This document shows positions 1 through 10,692 of a stretch of DNA of 64,000 bases, in pieces. The stretch lies in the NCBI GenBank assembly GCA_943912855.1, contig CALTVC010000018.1, forward strand, positions 1 to 64,000, given 5' to 3'. The position numbers were made by a program, and so were the translations under genes. The notes beneath the pieces were generated by a model, which saw nothing but the letters and a program-made list of their open reading frames with translations, ran no database searches and was not told the DNA's origin. Origin of the DNA: an uncultured Flavobacterium sp. (GTDB taxonomy: Bacteria > Bacteroidota > Bacteroidia > Flavobacteriales > Flavobacteriaceae). Within the stretch, counting starts at the first letter, position 1. Every line of letters begins with the position of its first letter.

Positions 1-41
1 CGAAGAACAACACGCACAAAACAGGCGTAGTGAGTTCATTG

Positions 42-72
42 TTGTAAAACAATAATATCAGGTGTAATTTTG
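42..72 (+). promoter_or_regulatory. Bacteroidota-type promoter for the giant surface protein
   Basis: TTG at 42-44, a 20-nt spacer and TAATTTTG at 65-72 fit the Bacteroidota housekeeping consensus (TTTG, about 19 nt, TAnnTTTG). Transcription would begin near 79, about 75 nt before the start codon at 156. Confidence 0.6.
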
Positions 73-80
73 CACATCCG

Positions 81-105
81 GCAGGGCTGTGATACACGGC
101 CCTGC
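81..105 (+). other. Leader hairpin
   Basis: An 11-bp stem (81-91 with 95-105, one G-T pair, 3-nt loop) is followed by a short T run. It lies just after the predicted transcription start of the next gene, so it is either a 5' leader hairpin of that gene or the terminator of a gene left of the window. Confidence 0.4.
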
Positions 106-155
106 TAACTTTTTAAACGTGCAGCCGTTTTTGTCTGCAAAAAATATTGAATACA

Positions 156-3100
156 ATGCTACTGAAAAAGATGAATCGCTTGTTGTTAATACTGTTGTTG
201 TGCTTACCGTTTTTTGGTACGGCACAAACAAATTGTGACGAGATTACACCGCGTATAACGCAGTTTACTCCGGCAAGTCTCCAAAATAATATATATACCG
301 TTGACTATTACAGAGACGTAACTATTTCTGCTGATATAGCCTCAACAACCATCAATCCTGCCGATGTAACATTCCGTTGGGATTTTGGTAACAGTGCCTT
401 CGTTTACGGTCAAAACTTAAGTTACAACTTTGGCCAGGCGGGCAACATAACACTGATATTAACCGCTCTATATAATGGTTGCGAAGTGGCAACTACCTAT
501 ACCATAAATGTACAAAACGGTAACCCGTTTAGCCTATACCGTCAGTTTAACGGGCGCTATGATTACCTTGCCATAGGTAATACCATGAACATTCAGGAAA
601 ACGCCAGTATAGTGGTAAGTGATGAATGCGGTGTTTTAACCCAGTCATCGGCTAACCTTAGTGTTTTACCTTCACAAAGGATTGAAGCCGCATATTTATA
701 TTGGGCCGGATCTGGCCTTGGCGATTTTGATGTAAGTTTAAACAACATACCCGTTAGTGCTGAACGTAGGTTCTTTTCTACAATAGATATAGGAGCAAGT
801 AGGCATAAACCGTCATTTGGCGCATTTGCCGATGTAACTGGTATCGTACGAAACAGCGGTACCTTTACATTATCTGATTTAGATATCACAAACACGTTAT
901 CTCATGATAGAGATTATTGTAATATTGGAATCAATTTTGCAGGCTGGTCCATTGTAATAGTGTACAGCGATGCAAGCCTGCCATATAACCAGGTAGGCGT
1001 TTATGATGGTTTTAAAACTGTAGACCAGTACAACTCGTTATTACAAATCCATCTTGATAACCTAAATGTGGTAAACACAGCAGGAGCTAAAATAGGTTTC
1101 CTTGCCTGGGAGGGAGATGCGGCAGGCGATACAGGAGAATCTTTAAGTATTAACGGTACGGCAATAGGTAATCCTCCATTGAATCCTATAAACAATCCGT
1201 TTAACGGTACCAATAGTTTTACGGGAGCAGCAAACCTGTGGAATATGGATATTGACTTTTACAACATTCAGAACAGGATAAATGTAGGCGATACCGACCT
1301 TAATATTGACCTTACCACGGGGCAGGATGCTGTAATTGTACATAATATAGTTACCGTTGTTAACAGTGAGCTACCCGATGCCAGCATTGAGATGTTTTTC
1401 CACGCGGGCGATGAAATATGTGGCAACAGGGAATTGCTTTTGGTTTATGAAGCCAAGAATTATAACAGCACGGCACCACTTCCGATAGGTACGCCCATAG
1501 CCATTTATGCCGATGGAGTTTTGGTAGGAACCACAGCGACCACTATGCAATTGCCCATTGGTTCATCTGAAATAAATACTTTCACCTTAACGCTTCCAGC
1601 CAGTGTACCCGATACGTTTAACCTTACCATGGCGATAGACGATGACGGTACAGGAGTGGGCTCGGTACGGGAAACGGATGAAAGCAATAATACCTATACC
1701 GAACAGATTATACTTACCACTACGCTACCGGCACAAACGATAGACCCGCTTACAGCATGTGCGGTAAACGATGGTACACAAGCGCAGTTCGACCTTACAC
1801 AGGCTACCACGCAGATACTGGGTTATGACCTTGATTATTATCCTACGGCAGCAGATGCGGCTGTACCACAAAACATAATTACAGATCCGCAGCATTACCT
1901 TTCAGCTACGGGTACAGCGTATGTACGCATATACAATGTGGCTACCCCGGTGTGTTACAGCATAGAGCCCATCAGTCTTACGGTAAACAACGGCCCTGCA
2001 CTGACCAGGTACACCACACCGTTTGTATATGTGGCGTGCCCTGATGTTACGAGCAGTAATACAGCTACAATAACAAGCCTTAACAACATAGCCCCGAATC
2101 TTAAAGATGAGGCATTACAGCCATTGGCATTGCTAGCTACTCTGGGTGAAGTACTTTCTGATTATACCATAACCTACCATGCTAATCATAACGATGCGTT
2201 ACTAGGTAATGCCGCTTTATCCGATGGCTACACAGCTACGCATGGCGACATTATTTATGTACGTGTGCTGGCCAATAGTGGTAACAACTGTGTTTCGGTA
2301 GGGCAGGTGCAGTTTCACATAGAACGACCAGTTGTTGTAAATCCTACGCCACTGGCGGTGTGCGGAGCAAGTGGTTCGGGAACGTTTAACCTTTCTCTTA
2401 AAGATACCGAGGTAGCCGCACAACCGAATACATACACTATCAGGTATTACGACTCACAAACCGCAGCTGAGGCAGGAGGTACTAACAATCTTTCGGCTAC
2501 AAGCTATGTAGGTACTAATAACCAACAGATTTACGTAAGGGTGGAAGATGCCGTTACGGGCTGTTACAGCATTGCTACATTCCAGCTTACAGTAAATTCT
2601 ACACCCACAGCAATATTGCCAAGTCCGCTTAGTGTTTGTGAGGGGACAACTTCGGGTTTTGGTACGTTTAACCTTCGTAGCATAGAGGCAGGTTTAGGAT
2701 TGGTACCATTGTCTGACTACGTGATTACGTATCATATTGACCAGCCATCGGCAGACGCGGGTACTCCCGAAATTGCAGGTGTTACCGCATATACCAATAC
2801 TGTTGCCAATGCACAGACCATTTATGTGAGGATAACTCCGGTAGGAACTCCGGGTTGTTACCAAACATTGCCGTTACAGCTTGTAGTCAACCCGAAACCG
2901 GCTGCTCCACTGGTTACTGATTATTCGCAGTGCGATGATCCGTTAGTACCTGGCAGTAACGCCACGTTTAACCTTACCACAAAAAATAACGAAGCAACTG
3001 CCGGAAACACCGCGCTTACGGTAACGTATTATACTTCTCTTACAGCAGCCGATGCCGGAACAGGAGCCATAAGTAGCCCGACTTCGTATACGGTAAACGG

Positions 3101-6100
3101 TACATCAGAAACCATTTATGTTCGCGTACAAAACGCTCAGGGATGCTACAGTACAGGTTCATTTAACCTCATTGTTAGTCCTGCACCTGTTTTGAGCATA
3201 GGAAGACCTGAATTTAGGGCGTGCGAAAGAACCGCTGGCAGGGGAGAGTTCAGCCTGGCACATTTTACGGATGTTATTTTAGGCGGAACTTCGCCTTATA
3301 CCATAAAGTACTACGAGAGCATAACCGATGCCGCTGCTAATAATGCCAACAACATTACGGCTAACCCATATATGGGGCAAACTGGGTCTATCTACGGTTT
3401 GGTAACTGATGCTACAACCGGGTGCAGTACCATAATAACCATAGACCTTGTTGTAGAGGTAAACTGGGTAATAGCCATACCACAACCACTTGAAGCCTGC
3501 GATGCCGATAACGACGGTGTAGCTACATTTAACCTTCAGCCGGTAATAGACCAGATACGATTGGGCATAAGCAGCCCGGTAACAATAACCGTACACGAAA
3601 CACCTGAAGATGCCAGCTTTGGTACAGGTGTAAACCCTATTGCGAATGTTACGGCGTACAGCAATATTTTAAGGCTCACAGGCAGTCGGGTGCAAACGCT
3701 TTATATAAGGGTAAGTTCGGCAGCTACCGAGTGTTTTAGCATAGTACCGTTACAGTTGGTTGTAAACCCGTCTCCGGTAATACCAACGCCGTTGCAGGAT
3801 TATGAAATTTGCGATAACGGAACTTCAGACAACGATGGTCAGGGTATATTCGACCTTACCACGTATCGACCTGTGGTGCTAAACGGCCTAAGTGCCACGC
3901 AATACACTGTTAGCTATTATGAAACGGCTAACGATGCCATAGCCAATACGGCAGCAATACCAACGCCTGCTACGTATCTTTCAGCGAGCAGTGTTATTTA
4001 TATCAGGCTGACCAATAACGCTACAGGATGTTTTGATACGGAACCTTTAGAGCTTATTGTAAATCCATTGCCGGTAGTTACACAGCCTACGCCAATGAAC
4101 CTGTGCGATGTAAACAATCCGGGTGATGAGCGTGAGTTGTTCGACCTTACATCTAAGATCAATGAGATTACGGGCGGTGTAAACGGACTTAACGTTACCT
4201 TCCACAACACGTACAGTGGAGCGGAAAACAATACCGATTTTGTAAGTAACCCTACCGCTTTTCTGGGTACTCCGGGCGTGCAAAGCGTATTTGTTCGTAT
4301 AGCTAATGATGTTTCGGGCTGTTACCGCATTGTAATATTAGATGTCAGGGTAGTGCCACTTCCGGTACTGACCCTGCCTACCACACAGGAACTTACTGTT
4401 TGCGATACAGACGGGAGCGGTTTTGGGGTATTCAACCTTCAGGATCTTAGCCAGGGTATGATAAACAATGGCGTTAACCTTACGGTAGATTATTACCTTA
4501 CGTACCTGAGCGCTGAGTTGGGCATCAATAAAATAACAAACATTTCGGCGTTCCAGAATATTAGTCCTAATGTACAGTTTGTGTATGCTGTGGCTACAGA
4601 TGCTTTAACAGGATGCCGTTCTGTAGTATATACACTGCAGCTTACTGTTGCGGAAGCGCCTAAAATGATTACGCTTCAGGATGTAACGCTTTGCGATGAC
4701 CAGGATACATTCGGTCAGGATGGTGTTGTAACTTTCGACCTTACCACGCAAAACACCGCTATACTAACCCAACTGAGCGTACCGTCTCTTGCCGGGTATA
4801 ACGTGTACTACTTCGCTTCAGAAGCTGCTGCCCATGCAGGTGCTCCACGCATTACCATGCCGGAAGCGTTCAGGGGTGTAGAAGGTCAGGAAATTTATGT
4901 TCGGGTAGAAGTAATTGCTACGGGCTGTTATACAGTTGCCGGTTTTACACTGCACGTAAATGCTCCTCAAGAACTGCATCATCCCGACAATTATATCATA
5001 TGTGATAACGTTCTGCCAAACGATAACAGGGGAGTATTCGACCTGACGACGAGGAACGATGAAATTCTTACACCATCGGGCATTGGCGAAAGCAATATCG
5101 TTGCCTACTTCGTTACCGAAGCCGACAGGGATGCTAACCGAAATGCCATTACATCGCCTGAAGCGTTTGCCAATACCATGAATCCGCAGGTTGTGTTTGT
5201 GCGTGTAACTACGCCTTTTGGCTGTGTGAGCAAAGAAAGCCTAACGCTTATGGTAAATAATCCGCCGGCGCCAAACCTTAATCCGTTGCCTTTAGAGGTA
5301 TGTGATTACACAACGCCTTACGACGGTTTTGAACCGTTTAACCTAAACGATGCCGTGGCTAACATACTTGCGGGCGATAGTTTTAGTTCGGTTACATTTT
5401 ACGCCAACCAGGCAGATTTAGATGCCAACATGCCAATTCCTGCATCGAACCTGGCAACGTATGTAAATGCCTTAGCGTGGAATGACACCGTGCTTGCAAG
5501 AGTGGCGCGTACCAATAGCGCACCTGGTTCACCGGAATGTGCCGTTGTGGTTACGCTATCCCTTCAGGTAAATCCGCTTCCGCAGATAACCGAAGCTAGT
5601 GGCGATATTCATAATTATACAATATGTAGTGCTACTGCCGGTACAGGTTACGAAGTATTCAATCTGCTGAACCACGTACAGGGACTGCTTACGGCATCGG
5701 GTAATAACCCCGCCGATTATTATGTAAGGTTCTACGCAAGCATGGCAGATCTTACCGCGGGCAGGGCATTGCCGTATGTGTATACTAATACCATACAGTA
5801 CCAGCAACAGATATTTGTGAGGGTACAAAATACCTTAACAGGCTGTGAGTTTACCGCTCCACTTTGGCTAAACGCGGGTGTAACGCCTACGGTAAACCCT
5901 ATAGTGGTAAACGCCACGATTACCGAGTGTGATAACGCTGATGGGGTAGACGATGGTTACGCTGTTTTCGACCTGACTGTGGCAGGGCAGGAAGCTTTGG
6001 GTACTCCGGCTCCTGCGAATTATAGCGTGCAGTACTTTACATCGGCTACAGATGCTGCCGGTGATATCAACCCTATAGCCACTCCGTCGGCATTTACAAA

Positions 6101-7004
6101 TACGGTTTATGGAGGTCAGCAAATATGGGTGCGTATTACAAACGAAACCACTCCGGGTAAATGCTATGTGATACTCAATTTTAATATTGTGGTTAATACA
6201 CTGCAAACACCACTGGTAACATCTACAGGCGGACATGATACGTTGTGTGTGGATTATAATAACGGCACCGTGTATCGCTATGTAGAGCTAAACAGCAGCT
6301 TGGTAAATCCAGGTTACACGTATAGTTGGTATATTGACAGAACACAAATACCGGGTGCTGCCAGTGCTTCGTATATAGCGTCTACAGCCGGAGACTACAC
6401 CCTGCAAATAACCGATGCCTTTGGGTGTGTGGTTACCTCTTCAGTATTTACGGTACAGCAGTCAGGCCCGGCAAGCCTTAAAGGGGATGGTATTGTGGTA
6501 AGCAATGCCTTTACCGATAACCAAACCGTTACTGTGCTTGCAGAAGGCTTTGGAGAATACCAGTACAGCATAGCCCCTGAAGGCGAACCTGCAACAGGAC
6601 CTTGGCAAAATTCAAATGTGTTTGAAAACCTGCCACTGGGGTATTATACCGTTTATATAAGAGACATTAAAACAGACGATACCTGCGATATGGTTCCTGT
6701 ATCGGGAGTGAGTGTTATAGATTATCCTAAATTCTTTACCCCGAACGCCGATGGTTATAATGACTACTGGAACATAACAGGCATGACACAGGCACACTAT
6801 CCTGACGCGAAAATTATGATATTTGACCGTTACGGTAAGTTGCTGAAACAAATCAGGCCTGCTCAGAGTGCCACAGATAATTCAGGGTGGGACGGTACCT
6901 ACAACGGAAACCCGCTTCCGTCAGACGATTACTGGTTTAGCATAGAGTTTACAGAAAACGGCATTAAGCGTGAATACAAAGCGCATTTTGCAATGAAACG
7001 ATAA
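156..7004 (+). CDS. Giant modular T9SS type B surface protein
   Basis: A 2,282-residue exported protein. I chose ATG 156; a TTG codon in frame at 147 is less likely and ATG 171 is also possible. A hydrophobic signal peptide ends at FFGTAQ. Next comes a PKD-like domain (about residues 30-120), a region of unknown fold (about 130-420) and a CARDB-like stretch (about 430-520). About 15 repeats of roughly 100 residues follow (about 530-2015), each opening with an xxCD...FDL or FNL motif and closing with IYVRV...GCYS...LxVNPxP. The end is an Ig-like segment and a type B sorting domain (FTPNADGYNDYW, MIFDRYGKLLKQ, GWDGTYNGNPLPSDDYWF), the signal for export by the type IX system. Probably a cell-surface or matrix protein; the ligand is unknown. 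A related gene starts at 61918. Confidence 0.9.
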   Translation: MLLKKMNRLLLILLLCLPFFGTAQTNCDEITPRITQFTPASLQNNIYTVDYYRDVTISADIASTTINPADVTFRWDFGNSAFVYGQNLSYNFGQAGNITLILTALYNGCEVATTYTINVQNGNPFSLYRQFNGRYDYLAIGNTMNIQENASIVVSDECGVLTQSSANLSVLPSQRIEAAYLYWAGSGLGDFDVSLNNIPVSAERRFFSTIDIGASRHKPSFGAFADVTGIVRNSGTFTLSDLDITNTLSHDRDYCNIGINFAGWSIVIVYSDASLPYNQVGVYDGFKTVDQYNSLLQIHLDNLNVVNTAGAKIGFLAWEGDAAGDTGESLSINGTAIGNPPLNPINNPFNGTNSFTGAANLWNMDIDFYNIQNRINVGDTDLNIDLTTGQDAVIVHNIVTVVNSELPDASIEMFFHAGDEICGNRELLLVYEAKNYNSTAPLPIGTPIAIYADGVLVGTTATTMQLPIGSSEINTFTLTLPASVPDTFNLTMAIDDDGTGVGSVRETDESNNTYTEQIILTTTLPAQTIDPLTACAVNDGTQAQFDLTQATTQILGYDLDYYPTAADAAVPQNIITDPQHYLSATGTAYVRIYNVATPVCYSIEPISLTVNNGPALTRYTTPFVYVACPDVTSSNTATITSLNNIAPNLKDEALQPLALLATLGEVLSDYTITYHANHNDALLGNAALSDGYTATHGDIIYVRVLANSGNNCVSVGQVQFHIERPVVVNPTPLAVCGASGSGTFNLSLKDTEVAAQPNTYTIRYYDSQTAAEAGGTNNLSATSYVGTNNQQIYVRVEDAVTGCYSIATFQLTVNSTPTAILPSPLSVCEGTTSGFGTFNLRSIEAGLGLVPLSDYVITYHIDQPSADAGTPEIAGVTAYTNTVANAQTIYVRITPVGTPGCYQTLPLQLVVNPKPAAPLVTDYSQCDDPLVPGSNATFNLTTKNNEATAGNTALTVTYYTSLTAADAGTGAISSPTSYTVNGTSETIYVRVQNAQGCYSTGSFNLIVSPAPVLSIGRPEFRACERTAGRGEFSLAHFTDVILGGTSPYTIKYYESITDAAANNANNITANPYMGQTGSIYGLVTDATTGCSTIITIDLVVEVNWVIAIPQPLEACDADNDGVATFNLQPVIDQIRLGISSPVTITVHETPEDASFGTGVNPIANVTAYSNILRLTGSRVQTLYIRVSSAATECFSIVPLQLVVNPSPVIPTPLQDYEICDNGTSDNDGQGIFDLTTYRPVVLNGLSATQYTVSYYETANDAIANTAAIPTPATYLSASSVIYIRLTNNATGCFDTEPLELIVNPLPVVTQPTPMNLCDVNNPGDERELFDLTSKINEITGGVNGLNVTFHNTYSGAENNTDFVSNPTAFLGTPGVQSVFVRIANDVSGCYRIVILDVRVVPLPVLTLPTTQELTVCDTDGSGFGVFNLQDLSQGMINNGVNLTVDYYLTYLSAELGINKITNISAFQNISPNVQFVYAVATDALTGCRSVVYTLQLTVAEAPKMITLQDVTLCDDQDTFGQDGVVTFDLTTQNTAILTQLSVPSLAGYNVYYFASEAAAHAGAPRITMPEAFRGVEGQEIYVRVEVIATGCYTVAGFTLHVNAPQELHHPDNYIICDNVLPNDNRGVFDLTTRNDEILTPSGIGESNIVAYFVTEADRDANRNAITSPEAFANTMNPQVVFVRVTTPFGCVSKESLTLMVNNPPAPNLNPLPLEVCDYTTPYDGFEPFNLNDAVANILAGDSFSSVTFYANQADLDANMPIPASNLATYVNALAWNDTVLARVARTNSAPGSPECAVVVTLSLQVNPLPQITEASGDIHNYTICSATAGTGYEVFNLLNHVQGLLTASGNNPADYYVRFYASMADLTAGRALPYVYTNTIQYQQQIFVRVQNTLTGCEFTAPLWLNAGVTPTVNPIVVNATITECDNADGVDDGYAVFDLTVAGQEALGTPAPANYSVQYFTSATDAAGDINPIATPSAFTNTVYGGQQIWVRITNETTPGKCYVILNFNIVVNTLQTPLVTSTGGHDTLCVDYNNGTVYRYVELNSSLVNPGYTYSWYIDRTQIPGAASASYIASTAGDYTLQITDAFGCVVTSSVFTVQQSGPASLKGDGIVVSNAFTDNQTVTVLAEGFGEYQYSIAPEGEPATGPWQNSNVFENLPLGYYTVYIRDIKTDDTCDMVPVSGVSVIDYPKFFTPNADGYNDYWNITGMTQAHYPDAKIMIFDRYGKLLKQIRPAQSATDNSGWDGTYNGNPLPSDDYWFSIEFTENGIKREYKAHFAMKR

Positions 7005-7011
7005 TTTTTTT

Positions 7012-7078
7012 AACGGGTTGCCAAAGTAATTTTTTTAGTTAGGTCATAAATTTTAAGTGTAGTATCAGGCAACCCGTT
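7012..7078 (+). terminator. Terminator after the giant surface protein
   Basis: AACGGGTTGCC (7012-7022) pairs perfectly with GGCAACCCGTT (7068-7078), an 11-bp stem with a long AT-rich loop, followed by TATTTATTTT. It starts 8 nt after the stop codon. Confidence 0.6.
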
Positions 7079-7174
7079 TATTTATTTTAAACTATGCATA
7101 TTCAGCTTATGAAGCAGGGTTTAAAATGATTTTAAAAAATTAATATATATATTTCATATTATCGTAAAAAGGTT

Positions 7175-7182
7175 TACATTTG
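7175..7182 (+). promoter_or_regulatory. -7 box upstream of tRNA-Arg
   Basis: TACATTTG matches TAnnTTTG exactly; no good -33 box is seen upstream. If used, it gives a precursor with a leader of about 130 nt before the tRNA. Apart from this box and the terminator at 7012-7078, I see nothing else in the 7005-7318 gap. Confidence 0.4.
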
Positions 7183-7318
7183 CACCCGTTACCAAAAAAG
7201 CCAAAAGCTACGATAAGGTAACTTTTACTGTTGAAAACGCTGAGGTTTTATTGAGTGTTTAAAATTATTTAAGTTCAATAATTCTTTAAAAATATATAAG
7301 ATTTTACTTTTAAAGTAA

Positions 7319-7392
<74 letters not shown>

Positions 7393-7404
7393 CTGGATTA
7401 TTTT

Positions 7405-7421
7405 TATCGACCGCTAGATTT
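7405..7421 (+). repeat. 17-bp repeat, copy 1
   Basis: TATCGACCGCTAGATTT, also present at 39466-39482 in an intergenic region of the prophage. Function unknown. Here it lies between attL and the integrase, where integrase arm sites or integrase control elements often lie. Confidence 0.6.
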
Positions 7422-7448
7422 CCCCGACACTTATTAAAGTGTTGGGGA
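7421..7448 (+). terminator. Hairpin between tRNA-Arg and integrase
   Basis: TCCCCGACACTT (7421-7432) pairs with AAGTGTTGGGGA (7437-7448) with one G-T pair and loop ATTA, followed by AT-rich sequence. It probably ends the tRNA transcript, replacing the host terminator moved to attR, and so insulates the integrase from tRNA transcription. Confidence 0.5.
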
Positions 7449-7473
7449 TTAATCATTTATAATAATTTTTATT

Positions 7474-8685
7474 ATGTTAAGAATAGCGAAACGAATAAAT
7501 AATTTCCCACTACACTCCCCAATGAATTTTTCTGGAAAGTTAACGTGCAAAATCGTGCTTAAAAAGGACTATACGCACGCCGATGGCACACAGGCAATGT
7601 ATGCGCAGGTGTTCCTGAACAAGAAAAAGAAAATGTTTAATCTATACCTTTATGTTCTTCCGGAACATTTTGATCCGGTAAAGCAAAGGGTTAAGCCGGC
7701 ACATCCTAGTTATAAGGATTTCAATTTATTGATTGAAAAGAAACTGGCTGACCTGAATGGCATTGAGGTAAGTTACAGGCTTTCGGGTGTGGCCCTGACC
7801 ATCGAAAGATTGGTTACTGAACTAACAAACCCCTCTTCACGGCTGGATTTTATTACGTTCTGGGAACAGGAAATGGAACGGCAGAAAGATATACTGAAGC
7901 CGGGCACGTACCGACACCAATACGCGGTGCTGACAAAAATTAAAAGCTGGAAACCTCAGATATTGTTCATTGATATTAACGAGGACCTGATTAAAGAAAT
8001 GATGATTCACTTTAAAAAGAAGCGTGGAAACACGGAAGCGACCATATATACCACCATACGATCGTTTAAAAAATATCTGGCAATAGCGGAAAAACGCGGT
8101 ATTATCGTTACTTTACCATCTTATGACATTAAAGTGAAAAGAAACTTTAATACTCAACGCACTTTTCTTATGCCTGCTGAACTGCAGAAGATTTACCAAT
8201 ACTGGACCAGTGATTTTATTAACGCCACACACAAGGCCGTGCTGGCTCAATTCCTGTTTTCTTGTTTTACTGGTTTGCGATTTTCCGACATTCAGACATT
8301 GACGAATGATAATATTTTCGGTGACTTCATCGCTGTTACGACGCAAAAAACAGATAAGTTACAGCGTATTTCCTTGAACGCATCGGCTAAAAAGTTTCTT
8401 GATCCGGTGCATTGCCTTGGTCCAAGGTTTTCAAACCAACACATTAACGATGAACTGAAGAACATAATGAAAGTGGTGGGTATTAAGAAAAAAGTATCAT
8501 TCCACGTGTCCAGGCACACGTTTGCCACAAACTTTTTACTGAGCGGTGGCAGGTTAGAGCATTTGCAAAAACTTTTGGGGCATTCCATGATACGTGAAAC
8601 CATGGTGTACGTTCACATTGTGGAAAGCATAACCGATACGCAGATACATAACATGGACGAAATTTTGTTTTCTTCCCCATCATAG
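7474..8685 (+). CDS. int: Tyrosine integrase of the prophage
   Basis: 403 residues, the usual size for Bacteroidota phage integrases. The N-terminal arm-binding domain (about 18-105) is followed by a core-binding SAM-like domain (about 125-215) and a catalytic domain. Visible active-site residues: R269 (TGLRFSD), H344 and R347 (HVSRH), H370 (LLGHS) and nucleophile Y379 (VYVH). It would recombine the phage site with the tRNA-Arg 3' end. ATG 7474 gives the longest frame; ATG 7522 (MNFSGK) is possible. Transcribed away from attL, converging on the tail operon, with a shared terminator after it. Confidence 0.95.
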   Translation: MLRIAKRINNFPLHSPMNFSGKLTCKIVLKKDYTHADGTQAMYAQVFLNKKKKMFNLYLYVLPEHFDPVKQRVKPAHPSYKDFNLLIEKKLADLNGIEVSYRLSGVALTIERLVTELTNPSSRLDFITFWEQEMERQKDILKPGTYRHQYAVLTKIKSWKPQILFIDINEDLIKEMMIHFKKKRGNTEATIYTTIRSFKKYLAIAEKRGIIVTLPSYDIKVKRNFNTQRTFLMPAELQKIYQYWTSDFINATHKAVLAQFLFSCFTGLRFSDIQTLTNDNIFGDFIAVTTQKTDKLQRISLNASAKKFLDPVHCLGPRFSNQHINDELKNIMKVVGIKKKVSFHVSRHTFATNFLLSGGRLEHLQKLLGHSMIRETMVYVHIVESITDTQIHNMDEILFSSPS

Positions 8686-8697
8686 AAAACTGCAAGA

Positions 8698-8721
8698 AAA
8701 AGCCCCATTTATGGGGCTTTT
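8698..8721. terminator. Bidirectional terminator between int and the tail operon
   Basis: AAAAGCCCCAT (8698-8708), loop TT, ATGGGGCTTTT (8711-8721), with T runs on both strands. It lies between the stop codons of the two convergent genes. Confidence 0.85.
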
Positions 8722-8722
8722 T

Positions 8723-10690
8723 TTATAGGGTTTCGGCAATGAGTTCGAGCGTAACGGTAAAATTATCCTGCCGGGTGGGCTTCGCTTCGGTACTGAGCAG
8801 AAAATATGCCTGAGAGCCAAAATATACGTTTTTCAGGGCATTTATTTTCTTCAGTTCAATAGCCGTAAGGGTAAGGGTAACGGTAATCTTAGCGCCGTTA
8901 AGCAAAACCCGCATCAGTTTTTTCCAATATACTTCATACAGCCCTGTTGTGCCGTCGATACTGAGTACATTACCGTCATACGACGGCGCAATTGCAGGCG
9001 CTGTGCCGGGCGAAATACTGCCGGGGCTTAGTATCATTAAACCCACACCATCTTTTTCGCTTACGTTATCCAGCACGGCTGTTGTAGCGTTGGTAGGGAT
9101 AAGTTTAAACTTATTCTCGTAAGCCTGTGTGTAATCATCATCGGGATTTTTACCCAATGTTGTACCCTGTGGATCAATATACATATACGTGTCTTCGCTA
9201 TTGGCATATTTCAGCACATACCCCGTAAACTCAGGGGCTTCATATTTTTCTGAGTATGGGGCGTTTTTTAATATGTGTTTCGCACCGGAAAGGGAATCTT
9301 TTGCAAAATCAAAAGAAATGGTTCGGCTGTTTTCGTCGGGCGTTACCGCTACCCCGAACGTTTTTTTTATTTCGGATATAAAATCGGCCACGGTCCAGTC
9401 AGGTACATAGCGCGAAAGCTGTACCGTAGGGTGTGCGGCGTGCAGTACTTTTTGGTTTACTTTTTTCACTAAACTGAAAGAAACCGGCACATTAGTGCGT
9501 GGTCCAAAATCGGTGTTCAGCGAATACCACACATACAATGTACCCGGCACCTGGTTCGGCTCTACGGTTACCGTAACTTCGCCTTTAAACGAAAGGTTAT
9601 TCGCGTCGTTGTTATTGGTAAACATTAAATAAGGGTCGCCATCCCATAAAGGATAACCTACACCGGGGTCATTGATCCAGGACAGGCGCAGTTCTGTAAC
9701 CGGGATAGGGTAAACATCGGCACCGCGGTACAGCTCAGTAACATCATACTCAAATACATATTCGCCCGGCGCAACGATAGAAAACGCATTGAAATACCAG
9801 TAATAGCCAAAGTTATCGCCTGCACGGTACACCATATCTCCCCAGTTGTACGATACAATGGGCGGGCCAACGGTTACCGCGGTAAGATTATCGGCTTCAG
9901 AATATAATGCCAGGCGTCGTATAAAATCGTTAGTTGTGAAATTCCCCGCTATTTTCCAGCCGTTCGCATTAAAAACATAGTGCAAAATTCCCAGGATCAA
10001 TAATTGTGGCGAAACGGCGGTGTAGTTAAACACATTGGTTGTTTGTCCATTAACCGAAAATGTATTGTTATGCAATACGATGCCTGCGCCAGGTGTACCA
10101 AAAAGCCCCTGCCTGTTTACATTTTTTTCGTAGTAATACCATTCGTCCGATTCTTCCGGGGTTTCATCCGCGCCAAAATACTTGGTGGAAAAATACATCT
10201 GCGGAAAGGCAAAATTCACATCCGGGTACACTTTACCGATAAATGTTTTCATATAATCAGGCCACTGATCATAACCCGCGGGTACTTCGTCTGATTTCTC
10301 GGCATAGGGAATAAAATCCGGTGCGCCGGTAATGGAAAATGTAGGCAGGAAATTGCCTATTTTTTCGGACATCATCGCCACAAGGCTACTGCCGAACCGT
10401 AAATCACACTTGCGGTGGTTTGGCAAATATTCGGCGGTTACAATTTCGCCCGTAAAGCGTTCGCCATTAAGGAGAACAATGCACGACACTTTTTTTTGCC
10501 TGCGTACCGATGCCAGCGCACGCGGGCCCAACGCCGTTATGGTGTTCCTGTTTTCTACAACCAAAAAAGGGTATGTGGTGTACGACACTTTGAAATCAGT
10601 AACAAAAGCGTCGTTTTCTGTTTTTATGCTCAGGGTTTCAGGCACAAAATCAATAAGAATGTTGTTTACAAGGATACTAATCAGTGCCAT
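8723..10690 (-). CDS. Putative tail hub / baseplate protein
   Basis: 655 residues, last gene of the leftward tail operon, 2 nt after the 449-residue gene. No motif decides a function. The N-terminus (MALISILVNN...) and beta-rich sequence without signal peptide or membrane segment resemble structural tail proteins found after the tape measure in flavobacterial phages. By position it could be the hub or tail-associated protein. Alternative: tail-tip or fibre adaptor. Confidence 0.55.
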   Translation of the reverse strand: MALISILVNNILIDFVPETLSIKTENDAFVTDFKVSYTTYPFLVVENRNTITALGPRALASVRRQKKVSCIVLLNGERFTGEIVTAEYLPNHRKCDLRFGSSLVAMMSEKIGNFLPTFSITGAPDFIPYAEKSDEVPAGYDQWPDYMKTFIGKVYPDVNFAFPQMYFSTKYFGADETPEESDEWYYYEKNVNRQGLFGTPGAGIVLHNNTFSVNGQTTNVFNYTAVSPQLLILGILHYVFNANGWKIAGNFTTNDFIRRLALYSEADNLTAVTVGPPIVSYNWGDMVYRAGDNFGYYWYFNAFSIVAPGEYVFEYDVTELYRGADVYPIPVTELRLSWINDPGVGYPLWDGDPYLMFTNNNDANNLSFKGEVTVTVEPNQVPGTLYVWYSLNTDFGPRTNVPVSFSLVKKVNQKVLHAAHPTVQLSRYVPDWTVADFISEIKKTFGVAVTPDENSRTISFDFAKDSLSGAKHILKNAPYSEKYEAPEFTGYVLKYANSEDTYMYIDPQGTTLGKNPDDDYTQAYENKFKLIPTNATTAVLDNVSEKDGVGLMILSPGSISPGTAPAIAPSYDGNVLSIDGTTGLYEVYWKKLMRVLLNGAKITVTLTLTAIELKKINALKNVYFGSQAYFLLSTEAKPTRQDNFTVTLELIAETL

Positions 10691-10692
10691 AA